From assembly GCA_002842465.1 (NCBI GenBank), contig PHDA01000011.1, forward strand, positions 1 to 64,000: a stretch of DNA of 64,000 bases, written 5' to 3'. The translations under genes were made by a program, and so were the position numbers. The first letter of the stretch is position 1; each line of letters opens with the position of its first letter. Shown here one piece after another: positions 32,461 to 41,543 of this stretch. The notes under the pieces are model-generated. The model worked only from the letters and a program-made list of their open reading frames with translations, did no database searches and was not told the origin of the DNA. The DNA is from Bacteroidetes bacterium HGW-Bacteroidetes-7. GTDB lineage: Bacteria > Bacteroidota > Bacteroidia > Bacteroidales > UBA932.

Positions 32461-33543
32461 ATGATCGATAACAGTTTATTATCAAAACTTTCCGGAATTA
32501 AAGAAAAATTTGAATCCCTCTCGGAGCAGCTTTCTGAACCCTCTGTAATGTCGGATATGAAAAAATATGTATCCCTGAATAAGGAGTACCGTGAATTGGA
32601 GCCACTGGTTGAGGCAGGAGAGAAGTACAAACAGATGATGGGTAACCTTGATTCTGTTAAGGAGATGCTAATGGTTGAGAAGGATGAAGAGATGCGGGAG
32701 ATGGCTAAAGAGGAGCTTGCTTTGCTTGAAGAACAGATTCCAATAATTGAGGAAGAGATTAAGTTGCTTCTGATTCCGGCAGACCCTCAGGACACCAAGA
32801 ATGCAATACTGGAAATCAGGGCAGGAGCAGGAGGAGATGAGGCCTCGATTTTTGCTGGAGACCTATTCAGAATGTACTCCAAATTTGCTGAGAGAAAGGG
32901 GTGGAAATTGGAGATTAACAGTCAAAGTGAGGGTACATCTGGCGGTTTTAAGGAGCTTATTTGTAAAGTTTCTGGTAATGGAGTATATGGTGTTCTAAAG
33001 TATGAGAGCGGAGTTCACCGTGTTCAGAGAGTTCCTCAAACCGAAACTCAGGGCAGAGTGCACACATCAGCTGCCTCAATAGCCGTTTTACCTGAAGCAG
33101 ACGAATTTGATATTGAGCTCAATATTAGTGATGTGAGAAAAGATACATTCTGTTCTTCAGGGCCTGGTGGTCAGTCTGTTAATACTACCTATTCTGCAAT
33201 TCGTTTGACTCATGCTCCAACCGGCATTGTGGTTCAGTGTCAGGATGAAAAATCACAGATTAAAAACTACGAAAAGGCTCTGGCAGAGCTTCGTACAAGG
33301 ATTTATAACCTTGAATACGAAAAATATCTTAACGAAATTTCTGCTAAGAGAAAAACAATGGTCTCTTCAGGTGACAGATCTGCCAAGATAAGAACCTATA
33401 ACTACCCACAGTCAAGGGTAACTGACCACAGGGTTAATTATACTATGTACAATCTGCCTGTCTTTCTGGATGGAGCCATTCAGGAGCTCATAGACCAGCT
33501 TCAAATTGCAGAAAATGCCGAAAGACTCAAAGAGAGCGTATAG
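32461..33543 (+). CDS. prfA: Peptide chain release factor 1
   Basis: RF1 reads UAA and UAG stop codons and triggers peptide release on the ribosome. The 360-residue protein has the N-terminal helical domain, the stop-codon-reading PxT element in RVPQTETQGRVHTSA (Q in place of the common A), and the catalytic G236-G237-Q238 in SGPGGQSVNTTYSAIRL. Length is normal and no RF2-type frameshift is present. It is followed 26 bases later by pyrF, and the two are probably co-transcribed. Confidence 0.97.
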   Translation: MIDNSLLSKLSGIKEKFESLSEQLSEPSVMSDMKKYVSLNKEYRELEPLVEAGEKYKQMMGNLDSVKEMLMVEKDEEMREMAKEELALLEEQIPIIEEEIKLLLIPADPQDTKNAILEIRAGAGGDEASIFAGDLFRMYSKFAERKGWKLEINSQSEGTSGGFKELICKVSGNGVYGVLKYESGVHRVQRVPQTETQGRVHTSAASIAVLPEADEFDIELNISDVRKDTFCSSGPGGQSVNTTYSAIRLTHAPTGIVVQCQDEKSQIKNYEKALAELRTRIYNLEYEKYLNEISAKRKTMVSSGDRSAKIRTYNYPQSRVTDHRVNYTMYNLPVFLDGAIQELIDQLQIAENAERLKESV

Positions 33544-33569
33544 TAGTCTGAGCCGATAATTTAATACTC

Positions 33570-34433
33570 ATGGATTACAACGGATTATATAACAAAATTC
33601 TTTCGAAACAGAGTTTTCTATGTGTTGGACTTGATCCCGATATGTCTCTGATTCCAACTCATCTTAAGCAGTTGGAGTTTCCTCTGTTTGAATTCAACAA
33701 GGAGATTATTGATGCAACAGCCCCTTATGCAGTTGCATTCAAACTTAACCTTGCATTTTATGAGTGTGAAGGGCTTAAAGGTTGGCAGCAATTTGAGATG
33801 ACAGCAGACTATATTCGAGCTAATTACCCTGATCAGTTTCTAATTGCAGACGCAAAAAGGGGAGATATTGGAAATACTGCAAAGAAATATGCAGCTGCAT
33901 TCTTTGAGAAAAACGATTTTGATGCGGTAACGATTGCTCCATATATGGGACGAGATTCAGTTGAACCATTTCTTGATTACGAGGGCAAATGGGCTATTGT
34001 ACTTGCACTCACATCCAATCCATCCTCTTCTGATTTTGAGACATTGAAAATTTCGGATAATAACAATCCTCTTTTCAAAGAGGTTATTTCAAGAACAATG
34101 GAGTGGGGTACCAAAGACAACATTATGTTTGTATGTGGAGCTACCAAGGCCCAAAAGTTAACAGAGATTAGAGAGATTTGCCCTGAAAATTTCCTTCTTG
34201 TTCCCGGTGTGGGCGCTCAGGGTGGGAGCGTTGAGGAGGTATCTGCCTACGGCATGAACAATAGATGCGGTCTTTTAATTAATGCTTCAAGATCTGTTAT
34301 ATTTGCATATAAAGACAAAAAAACCGGCAATAACGCCGGTATTAATTTTTCTAAAGATGCCGCAGAAGCAGCCGCTTTATTGGCCTCTGAAATGAAGTGT
34401 GCCCTTACAAAGAGAGGGGTAACTTTGCAATAA
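33570..34433 (+). CDS. pyrF: Orotidine 5'-phosphate decarboxylase (type 2)
   Basis: PyrF makes UMP in the last step of pyrimidine synthesis. The 287-residue protein is the longer type 2 form, with the catalytic ADAKRGDIGNTAKKYA near residues 93-108, FLCVGLDPDMSLIP at the start and VPGVGAQGGSVEEV near 210-223. Its 3' end overlaps the 3' end of the convergent psd gene by 29 bases, so no terminator separates them. Confidence 0.95.
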   Translation: MDYNGLYNKILSKQSFLCVGLDPDMSLIPTHLKQLEFPLFEFNKEIIDATAPYAVAFKLNLAFYECEGLKGWQQFEMTADYIRANYPDQFLIADAKRGDIGNTAKKYAAAFFEKNDFDAVTIAPYMGRDSVEPFLDYEGKWAIVLALTSNPSSSDFETLKISDNNNPLFKEVISRTMEWGTKDNIMFVCGATKAQKLTEIREICPENFLLVPGVGAQGGSVEEVSAYGMNNRCGLLINASRSVIFAYKDKKTGNNAGINFSKDAAEAAALLASEMKCALTKRGVTLQ

Positions 34434-35067
34434 TAGTTCTGTTTCCTTTCACCTTCTGCCCTTTTGTAACCTGCACTCTTGCATCAAGTGGGAGAAAAAT
34501 ATCAACTCTGGAACCAAATTTTATAAATCCAACCTGATCTCCCTGAGATACTGGTGAACCCTCTTTGGCATAACAGACAATTCTTCTGGCTATAAGTCCT
34601 GCAATCTGCCTAATCAATATCCTTGTGCCCTGATTATTTATTACAACGGTTGTTCTCTCATTCTTCTCTGAAGACTTGGGGTGCATTGCAACCAGATATT
34701 TACCCGGATGGTATTTATAGTACTCTACAAAACCCTTCACAGGAAACCAGTTAACATGTACATTGAAAACTGACATGAAAACCGAAACCTGAATGCACTC
34801 AGCTTTTAAGAACTCCCCTTCGTAAACCGGCTTCACCTCTACAATTGTTCCATCTGCCGGAGATGATACTGAATCATCTTCATTAAGAGGCTCTCTGTGA
34901 GGCTCCCTGAAAAATCTGACGATAAGAATAAAGACAAGCACTCCAATAGTGCCTGCTATTGATCTAACAGTCAATGAATTTGTGAAAATGAAAAAGAGTG
35001 CAACAATTACCGTTATTGATAAGAAACTGTTGAATATTATTCTGTAACCCTCTTTGTGTATTCGCAT
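34405..35067 (-). CDS. psd: Phosphatidylserine decarboxylase family protein
   Basis: Psd converts phosphatidylserine to phosphatidylethanolamine in the inner membrane. This 220-residue short form has two membrane helices in the first 55 residues. A conserved FNVHVNWFPVKGFVEYYKYHPG follows. The self-cleavage site is in KFGSRVDIFLP (about 182-192), where GS replaces the LGST of E. coli and the new serine becomes pyruvoyl. It is the last gene of rsfS-ftsH-cdsA-psd, 18 bases after cdsA, so two phospholipid genes lie together. Confidence 0.92.
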   Translation of the reverse strand: MRIHKEGYRIIFNSFLSITVIVALFFIFTNSLTVRSIAGTIGVLVFILIVRFFREPHREPLNEDDSVSSPADGTIVEVKPVYEGEFLKAECIQVSVFMSVFNVHVNWFPVKGFVEYYKYHPGKYLVAMHPKSSEKNERTTVVINNQGTRILIRQIAGLIARRIVCYAKEGSPVSQGDQVGFIKFGSRVDIFLPLDARVQVTKGQKVKGNRTIIAKLPLSL

Positions 35068-35085
35068 ACTTTTTAGTCAAATATA

Positions 35086-35934
35086 TTAAATAAGGCAGAA
35101 AAACTTGAGATATGCAATCGCAACCGGAAAAGCTATCAGTGCACCGTCAAATCTGTCAAGTAAGCCGCCATGACCAGGAAGAATGCTTCCTGAATCCTTA
35201 ACGGCAAAATTACGCTTAAAGAGTGACTCTGCCAAATCGCCCAACACTCCAAACACAGAAACTATACCGGCAATGGCAAGTGTATGTATCAATCCTATTG
35301 AAATGAAACCGGTATAATCTAATATGAACGCCGAAACCAATGTTACTCCTAATCCTCCCCAAAAGCCTTCCCATGACTTCTTTGGCGAGATTGCGGGATA
35401 CAGTTTATGCCCGTTTTTCTGCCCGAAAGTCATTCCAAATACATATGCTCCAACATCTGAACTCCAAAGCAAAATGAATAGCGAGAGTAGCAGATTGGGG
35501 CTGTAACTGTTGTCTTTACTAAATAGAATTGTGTTTGTTAGGGCAAACGGAAGTGCAATGTAAATTATGGCAGTTATTGTAAAGAATGCCCTCTCATAAC
35601 CCTCTCCCATAACCTCTCCCTTGTTATTCTTCTCGAATATGAATGAGCAGAATAGCAGTGTGGCAGGTAAGGCAGCAAGGTACAGGTACCTGTCTGAAAT
35701 TTCGTATGCATTGGCTATGAAAAACAGAGTAAAAACTGTCATTCCGGTAACTATTGAAAGTATTTTCCCGGGTTTAAAGTTTTCGCCTAGCGATATAGTG
35801 AGATATTCCCACATCATAATTACTACAGAAAGCAGCATTACAACAGCAAAAACGACAGGGTTCCACAGTAGGGACCCTGTCATTACTATAAGAAAGATTG
35901 CTCCGCTGAGCGATCTGACAATTGTATTGTTCAT
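35086..35934 (-). CDS. cdsA: Phosphatidate cytidylyltransferase
   Basis: CdsA makes CDP-diacylglycerol, the precursor of all phospholipids. The 282-residue protein has about eight membrane helices and the C-terminal signature LAESLFKRNFAVKDSGSILPGHGGLLDRFD (given here as its ends LAESLFKRNFAVKDSG and PGHGGLLDRFD), with the catalytic aspartates. It starts 3 bases after the ftsH stop and ends 18 bases before psd, so the two lipid genes and ftsH form one transcript. Confidence 0.95.
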   Translation of the reverse strand: MNNTIVRSLSGAIFLIVMTGSLLWNPVVFAVVMLLSVVIMMWEYLTISLGENFKPGKILSIVTGMTVFTLFFIANAYEISDRYLYLAALPATLLFCSFIFEKNNKGEVMGEGYERAFFTITAIIYIALPFALTNTILFSKDNSYSPNLLLSLFILLWSSDVGAYVFGMTFGQKNGHKLYPAISPKKSWEGFWGGLGVTLVSAFILDYTGFISIGLIHTLAIAGIVSVFGVLGDLAESLFKRNFAVKDSGSILPGHGGLLDRFDGALIAFPVAIAYLKFFCLI

Positions 35935-35937
35935 CGT

Positions 35938-37926
35938 CTAACTTAAAACGGTCTCTTCAGATGCCGGTTTTGCTTCTGCCTCCGAAACCGGTGGCTGTTT
36001 TCCGACTCTTTTACCAAATATAACTTCAAGATCCTCTGAGAAAATTACCTCTTTCTCCAAAAGTTGCTCAGCAAGTTTTGTGAACCCCTCCATATTCTCT
36101 CTTAATATCTTCTTTGCAGTTATGTATGAATCATCAACAAGTTTTTTAGCCTCGGAATCAATCAATTCTGCTGTCTTTTCACTGTATGGTTTCCCAATTG
36201 TGAAGCCTGCAGAGTCAGTAGAATCGTAGAAGGATATGTTGCCAACTTTACTGCTCATACCCAGATATGAAACCATTGCGTATGCCTGTTTGGTTATTTT
36301 CTCCAGATCACTAAGTGCTCCGGTGGATATTTTACCGTTGACTATCTCCTCTGCGGCTCTTCCTCCAAGTGTGGCTGCCATCTCATCCATCATCTGCTCT
36401 GTAGTGGTAATAGAACGCTCTTCAGGAAGATACCATGCTGCTCCCAATGCTCTGCCTCTTGGTATTATGGTAACCTTAAGCAGTGGATTGGCGTGTGGCA
36501 GAATCCAGCTAACAGTAGCGTGTCCGGCTTCGTGAAAGGCAATTGTCCTTTTCTCGTCAGGAGAGATAATTTTACTCCTCTTTTCCAAACCTCCAATTAT
36601 TCTGTCAACTGCATCAAGGAAATCCTGTCTCTCAATGACCTCTTTATTTTTTCGGGCAGCAATAAGTGCCGCTTCGTTACATACATTTGCAATATCTGCT
36701 CCGGAGAAACCTGGTGTTTGTTTGGCAAGAAATTCAATTTCAAAACCCTCTACCAGTTTTAGGTTTGCAAGGTGAACCTTGAAAATATCAACCCTCTCTC
36801 TTAGTTCAGGAAGATCTACATGAATCTGTCTGTCAAACCTTCCGGCACGCATAAGCGCTTTGTCAAGAATATCTGCCCTATTTGTTGCAGCGAGTATTAT
36901 AACACCAGAATTTGAACCGAATCCGTCCATCTCTGTAAGAAGTTGGTTGAGTGTGTTCTCCCTTTCGTCATTTGATGAAAAGCCGGCGTTTTTACCCCTT
37001 GCACGCCCTACAGCGTCAATTTCGTCAATAAATACAATACAAGGTGCTTTCTCTTTGGCTTGTCTGAACAGGTCTCTAACTCTTGATGCTCCTACTCCTA
37101 CAAACATTTCAACAAAGTCTGATCCTGATATTGAGAAGAAAGGCACATTTGCCTCGCCTGCTACTGCTTTTGCAAGCAGGGTTTTGCCAGTACCCGGAGG
37201 TCCTACAAGAAGTGCCCCTTTTGGTATTTTTCCACCCAGACTTGTGTATTTTTTTGGATTTTTGAGAAAGTCAACAATTTCCATCACCTCTACCTTGGCC
37301 TCTTCGAGTCCGGCTACATCTTTGAATGTAACCTTAACAGAATTTCCATCTTTGTCAAAAAGTTTCGCCTGAGATTTGCCAACTGAGAAAATTCCTCCTC
37401 CCTGACCACCGGACCCCATAGATTTGTTCATTCTTCTGAACATAAATATCCAGAGACCGATAAGTAGAATAGGGAACAGCAGCCACTCAAGTGCTTTACT
37501 CAGGTAATTTGTCCTCTCTTCTACTTCAAATGAAAATTTCTGCTCATCAGGAATTTGCTCTAGAACCAGTTCAAACTGCTCTTCAGGGTTAAAATTTGAA
37601 GATACAACAAAGTAATAGTGAGGGCCGAATTTTGGTTCTTTACCTCCGAATTTCTCTTTGTATTTTTCAAGGCTATCTTTTTTTATGAAGACCTCTGCGC
37701 GGTTCTGGTTGGAAACGAAAATTATCTTTTCAACATCTCCCTGAGAAATCAACTGTTCTTTGACTTTAAGCCACTCCGATTTTAGAGGCTCGCCTCCATC
37801 GTAAGAGCTCCACATATATGCTATAGCGCCCAAAAGAATAATGTATATCCATAATACATTAAACTTTGGAGGCCATATTTTTGACATTTGTTTATTCTGG
37901 TTGTTTTTATCTTTAGGTATTTCCAT
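35938..37926 (-). CDS. ftsH: ATP-dependent zinc metalloprotease FtsH
   Basis: This 662-residue membrane AAA protease degrades misfolded membrane proteins and short-lived regulators. Two membrane helices (about 24-40 and 147-164) flank a periplasmic domain. The AAA module has GPPGTGKT near 241-248, the [10 protein letters not shown] Walker B and the second region of homology [20 protein letters not shown]. The zinc site is HEAGH near 464-468. The ATG at 37926 (MEIPKDKNN) is chosen; an upstream in-frame ATG at 37971 would overlap rsfS. The C-terminus is a short acidic tail. Confidence 0.95.
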   Translation of the reverse strand: MEIPKDKNNQNKQMSKIWPPKFNVLWIYIILLGAIAYMWSSYDGGEPLKSEWLKVKEQLISQGDVEKIIFVSNQNRAEVFIKKDSLEKYKEKFGGKEPKFGPHYYFVVSSNFNPEEQFELVLEQIPDEQKFSFEVEERTNYLSKALEWLLFPILLIGLWIFMFRRMNKSMGSGGQGGGIFSVGKSQAKLFDKDGNSVKVTFKDVAGLEEAKVEVMEIVDFLKNPKKYTSLGGKIPKGALLVGPPGTGKTLLAKAVAGEANVPFFSISGSDFVEMFVGVGASRVRDLFRQAKEKAPCIVFIDEIDAVGRARGKNAGFSSNDERENTLNQLLTEMDGFGSNSGVIILAATNRADILDKALMRAGRFDRQIHVDLPELRERVDIFKVHLANLKLVEGFEIEFLAKQTPGFSGADIANVCNEAALIAARKNKEVIERQDFLDAVDRIIGGLEKRSKIISPDEKRTIAFHEAGHATVSWILPHANPLLKVTIIPRGRALGAAWYLPEERSITTTEQMMDEMAATLGGRAAEEIVNGKISTGALSDLEKITKQAYAMVSYLGMSSKVGNISFYDSTDSAGFTIGKPYSEKTAELIDSEAKKLVDDSYITAKKILRENMEGFTKLAEQLLEKEVIFSEDLEVIFGKRVGKQPPVSEAEAKPASEETVLS

Positions 37927-37934
37927 TTTTACTA

Positions 37935-38609
37935 TTATTCTTGATATACTGTTCTTTCTGCATCTGCCCATAGATCTTCTAATCTATAGAACTGGCGGTA
38001 CTCAGTCTGGAATATGTGAACCACAATATTTGCGTAATCCAATATAATCCAAAATGCATTCTCTTTACCCTGCTTTCTAAATACCCTTCTTTTACAGTTC
38101 TTTATCATCATCTCCTCAATATTGTCAGCAATGGCATTAACCTGGGTACTTGAATCGGCGTTGCACACAACAAAGTAGTCACATATTGCTGTCCCAATAG
38201 GTCTAAGGTCAAGTGAGCATACAAAACTACCTTTCTTATCGAGAATGGCATCTGCAATACACTTAATTTCCATTTCGTCTAAGGTATTCTTTAAGGTTGA
38301 ACTACCTTTTTTTGCAGTTTTGGATTTTGAGGGCTCTTTGAGACTTTTCTTTTTTGAGGCTGCCGGCTCTTTTTTAATCGCAGATACTTCTGCCTTCTTT
38401 TTGGCTGCAGGTACTGCTGCCTCTTTTTTCTCTGCAGGTACTACTGCTTTCTTTTTTGTTGCAGGTACTTCTGCCTTCTTTTTGGCTGCAGGTACTGCTG
38501 CCTCTTTTTTCTCTGCAGGTACTACTGCCTTTTTTTTCGCTGCAGTTATCTTCTTTTCTGTAGCAGTAACGCTGCCTTCAGATGCTGCTGTATTCTTTTT
38601 TATTGGCAC
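37935..38609 (-). CDS. rsfS: Ribosomal silencing factor RsfS with long Lys/Ala-rich N-terminal extension
   Basis: Residues about 107-224 form a complete RsfS domain (IADAILDKKGSFVCSLDL, ICDYFVVCNADSSTQV, YANIVVHIFQTEYRQFYRLEDLW). RsfS binds protein uL14 and blocks joining of ribosomal subunits when nutrients run out. The first 106 residues are unusual: a Lys/Ala/Pro-rich tract of about nine-residue units such as AVVPAEKKE and AEVPATKKK, which resembles histone H1-like tails. It probably binds RNA or another acidic partner. The canonical domain would start near the internal Met at about 111, so the extension could be a later addition. It heads the operon with ftsH, 8 bases upstream. Confidence 0.88.
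   Translation of the reverse strand: MPIKKNTAASEGSVTATEKKITAAKKKAVVPAEKKEAAVPAAKKKAEVPATKKKAVVPAEKKEAAVPAAKKKAEVSAIKKEPAASKKKSLKEPSKSKTAKKGSSTLKNTLDEMEIKCIADAILDKKGSFVCSLDLRPIGTAICDYFVVCNADSSTQVNAIADNIEEMMIKNCKRRVFRKQGKENAFWIILDYANIVVHIFQTEYRQFYRLEDLWADAERTVYQE
38391..38552. repeat. 81-bp tandem repeat within rsfS
   Basis: Two copies of an 81-base unit (27 codons) begin at 38391 and 38472. The first 60 bases of the two copies are identical, which points to a recent duplication. Each unit contains three related nine-codon subunits. Confidence 0.85.
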
Positions 38610-38681
38610 AATAATTGTCTTTTTGTTTGTAATTTTTTACAAATTTACTGCAATTTTGCGGCCAATAACAAAATTATTAAT

Positions 38682-39428
38682 ATGGCACACAACATTAAAT
38701 GGTTTGATACTATTGATTCAACTAATAGTGAGGCATTTAGGCAATTCAGTCAATCTGAAGATTTTTCAGTCTTTGCCGCTGAATTTCAGACAAACGGCAG
38801 AGGCCAGAAAGGAACAAGCTGGGAGAGTGAATCAAACCGTAATCTTACATTTTCAATTCTTCTTAAATCTAACTCAATAAAGGCTGAAAATCAATTCTTA
38901 ATTGCTCAAATAGTGACAATTGGAATAAAGAGGTACCTTAAAAACCTTGGTATAGATGCCAAGATAAAATGGCCAAATGATATTTATGTTGGAGACAAAA
39001 AAATCTGTGGTATTTTAATCGAACATTTCCTGTCAGGAGACACTTTGTCAGGTTCAATAATTGGAATCGGATTAAATCTCAATCAAAGAGTTTTTAACTC
39101 TGATGCACCAAATCCTATATCAGTTTCGCTTATTACAGGTAAAGAGTACGATACTAAAGAGCAACTTGAATCGCTTGCCGGATTCATTCATGAAATCTAC
39201 TTTTCATACAGAAATTTCTCTTCAGGATTGTCTGAGAACAGGCTTGATAGTGAGTATTATGACTCACTCTACAGGCTTGAAGAGTTTCATAAATATGAAA
39301 TAACAAAAGATGGTAGAATAATTGAGGCCAGAATTATGGGCATTGATTCAAATGCTTGCCTTGTTCTTGAAGAGGAGGATGGAACAAAGAGCAGATACCA
39401 TTTCAAGGAGGTTAAGTATATACTTTAA
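38682..39428 (+). CDS. birA: Biotin--[acetyl-CoA-carboxylase] ligase
   Basis: This 248-residue enzyme attaches biotin to carboxylase carrier proteins through biotinyl-AMP. It has the ATP/biotin loop GRGQKGTSWESESN (about 42-55) and KWPNDIYVGDKKICGILIE (about 98-116). The N-terminal DNA-binding domain of E. coli BirA is missing, so it is a pure ligase and not a repressor. It is divergent from rsfS, across a 72-base gap without an exact promoter match. Confidence 0.93.
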   Translation: MAHNIKWFDTIDSTNSEAFRQFSQSEDFSVFAAEFQTNGRGQKGTSWESESNRNLTFSILLKSNSIKAENQFLIAQIVTIGIKRYLKNLGIDAKIKWPNDIYVGDKKICGILIEHFLSGDTLSGSIIGIGLNLNQRVFNSDAPNPISVSLITGKEYDTKEQLESLAGFIHEIYFSYRNFSSGLSENRLDSEYYDSLYRLEEFHKYEITKDGRIIEARIMGIDSNACLVLEEEDGTKSRYHFKEVKYIL

Positions 39429-39449
39429 TTAATTAACCCTTATGGGGTT

Positions 39450-40100
39450 TTACAAGGATTTAAGCTCTGCAATGGCTTTTAAAGGATCGTTGGCGCCAAA
39501 GACAGAATTACCTGCAACAAGAATATCTGCCCCGCTCTGTATAAGTGCCGGGGCATTCTTTATGTTAACGCCTCCATCTACCTGAATCAGGCACTTAAGA
39601 GAACGATCGTCAATCATTTTACGAAGTTTGGAAATTTTGGTCAGTGAGTTTTCTATAAAACTTTGGCCGCCAAACCCCGGATTGACAGACATTACAAGCA
39701 CAAAGTCAACATCGGGTAGAATCTCATAAAGGTTGTGAACAGGCGTGTGTGGATTTATTGCAACCCCTGCTTTCATTCCCAAAGATTTTATTAGTTGAAT
39801 TGAGCGGTGCAGGTGAATACAGGCCTCGTAGTGAACACTTAGATATTCTGTACCTAACTCTTTAAAATGAGCTATATATCTGTCGGGATCGACAATCATG
39901 AGGTGGGCATCGAGAGGTTTTTTTGCCGATTTGGCCATTGCTTTAATTACAGGGAATCCGTAGGAAATGTTTGGAACAAACACCCCGTCCATTATATCAA
40001 GATGAATCCAGTCAGCCTGACTGTTGTTTATCATTTCAATCTCCTGTTCAAGCTTACCAAAATTGGCAGAAAGCATTGATGGGGCAATAATCGGTGCCAT
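39450..40100 (-). CDS. rpe: Ribulose-phosphate 3-epimerase
   Basis: Rpe interconverts ribulose 5-phosphate and xylulose 5-phosphate in the pentose phosphate pathway. The 216-residue TIM barrel has IAPSMLSANFGKLEQEI at the start, HLDIMDGVFVPNISYG (metal-binding His and Asp), HLMIVDP, VMSVNPGFGGQSFI and VDGGVNIKNAP. It starts 5 bases after the pepD stop and closes the dnaA-pepD-rpe set. A small AACCC/GGGTT hairpin lies between it and birA. Confidence 0.96.
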   Translation of the reverse strand: MAPIIAPSMLSANFGKLEQEIEMINNSQADWIHLDIMDGVFVPNISYGFPVIKAMAKSAKKPLDAHLMIVDPDRYIAHFKELGTEYLSVHYEACIHLHRSIQLIKSLGMKAGVAINPHTPVHNLYEILPDVDFVLVMSVNPGFGGQSFIENSLTKISKLRKMIDDRSLKCLIQVDGGVNIKNAPALIQSGADILVAGNSVFGANDPLKAIAELKSL

Positions 40101-40105
40101 TGTTT

Positions 40106-41542
40106 CTATTTTAAATTCTTTAGAACTTCCAATAAGAGTTGCATAAACTTATCAACGGAGGCTATCTCAAGTTTTTCACCTGGAGCATGTGCTCCTTTGA
40201 TGGTTGGACCGAAAGAGATCATGTCAAGATATGGATAAATATTCAGAAAGAGTCCACATTCAAGTCCTGCATGTATAGCTCTTACAATAGGTTGATTCCC
40301 AAATAGTTTTGTATATGATTCTCTTGAAACATCAAGAAGATGAGAGTCCAGCTTTGGTTTCCATCCGGGATATTCACTCTCATGAGTTACGTTTGCGCCG
40401 GCTAGTTTGAATATAGACTCTATTCTATTTGCGGCGTTGTATCTGGCTGAATTTACAGAACTTCTCTGACTTGTGGCAACACGAATAATTTGGGGTTCAT
40501 CCATTTTTACCGCAGCCAGATTGGTAGATGTTTCAACAAACCCTTCAATCTCTTGACTCATTGCCAGTACTCCGTGAGGAATTCCGTTTAAGGAAAGAAT
40601 TAACTTTTCTGCAACCTGTTTTTCAACAGCGCTTGCGTACTCTTCGCAAATTTCAATTGTACCCTCAATGTTTGGATCTGAGATGCTGAATTCATCTTTA
40701 ATTTCAGCTACTAATTTATTAAACAGAGATTTAGCCAATTCGAAATCTCCCTTATCAATAGCAATAATTGCATAGGCCTCCCTGGCTATAGCGTTGCGTT
40801 TGTTACCTCCGTCAATTTGGCAGATATCAAATTCTGCTTTATTGAGCAAATTGTAAAGAAATCTAAAAAGAAACTGGTTTGCGTTTCCTCTGTTTTTGTG
40901 AATGTCGTCACCACTGTGTCCTCCGGTTGCACCGAAGAACAACACTTTAAAAAACATTCTACCGCCAGGAACGGCAACCTCTTTGTAGGGGTATCTTGCT
41001 GTTGTATCAATTCCACCTGCACATCCGATAAAGAGTTCACCTTCATCCTCAGAATCAAGATTGATAAGCATTTTTCCGGTTACAAAGCCGGGTTTTAACT
41101 CCTTTGCTCCCTTTAATCCAGTCTCCTCTTCTGTTGTAAACAGGCACTCAATAGGGCCGTGTTCAATCTCATTTGAATCCAGAATGGCAAGTTGTGCGGC
41201 CATTCCTATACCGCAATCTGCTCCAAGTGTTGTCTCTTTTGCAATGAGCCAACCATTCTCTTTAATATAATTAATGGGGTCAGTTTCAAAGTTGAAGCTG
41301 CTATCAGAATTTTTTTCACAAACCATGTCGGAGTGGCTCTGAAGAACAACCACCGGCGCACTCTCCATTCCTTTTGTTGCAGGCTTGATAATAACTACGT
41401 TGTTTGCTGAATCACTCCTGTATTCCAGATCTCTCTCGAGGGCAAAATTTATAAGAAACGCTGTAATCTTCTCCTCCTTACCACTCTCTCTCGGAATTTT
41501 TGTAATCTGGTCAAATATTTCGAATATTTTTGAATTATCCAT
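40106..41542 (-). CDS. pepD: Aminoacyl-histidine dipeptidase (peptidase D, M20 family)
   Basis: This 478-residue zinc dipeptidase releases amino acids from Xaa-His and other dipeptides. Metal-site motifs are LQSHSDMVCEK (about 67-77), TTLGADCGIGMA, and TTEEETGLKGA with the catalytic Glu. A lid domain follows (GHSGDDIHKNRGNANQF). The C-terminus has HAGLECGLF and GAHAPGEKLEI. It starts 1 base after the dnaA stop, which implies a shared transcript. This type is common in Bacteroidetes and many other bacteria and is cytoplasmic. Confidence 0.93.
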   Translation of the reverse strand: MDNSKIFEIFDQITKIPRESGKEEKITAFLINFALERDLEYRSDSANNVVIIKPATKGMESAPVVVLQSHSDMVCEKNSDSSFNFETDPINYIKENGWLIAKETTLGADCGIGMAAQLAILDSNEIEHGPIECLFTTEEETGLKGAKELKPGFVTGKMLINLDSEDEGELFIGCAGGIDTTARYPYKEVAVPGGRMFFKVLFFGATGGHSGDDIHKNRGNANQFLFRFLYNLLNKAEFDICQIDGGNKRNAIAREAYAIIAIDKGDFELAKSLFNKLVAEIKDEFSISDPNIEGTIEICEEYASAVEKQVAEKLILSLNGIPHGVLAMSQEIEGFVETSTNLAAVKMDEPQIIRVATSQRSSVNSARYNAANRIESIFKLAGANVTHESEYPGWKPKLDSHLLDVSRESYTKLFGNQPIVRAIHAGLECGLFLNIYPYLDMISFGPTIKGAHAPGEKLEIASVDKFMQLLLEVLKNLK

Positions 41543-41543
41543 T

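Noticed and set aside
38245-38880. A 211-codon open frame on the plus strand opposite rsfS
   Set aside because: It arises because the Lys/Ala repeats read as Phe/Ala/Ser repeats on the other strand. It also runs into birA in another frame, with no motif.
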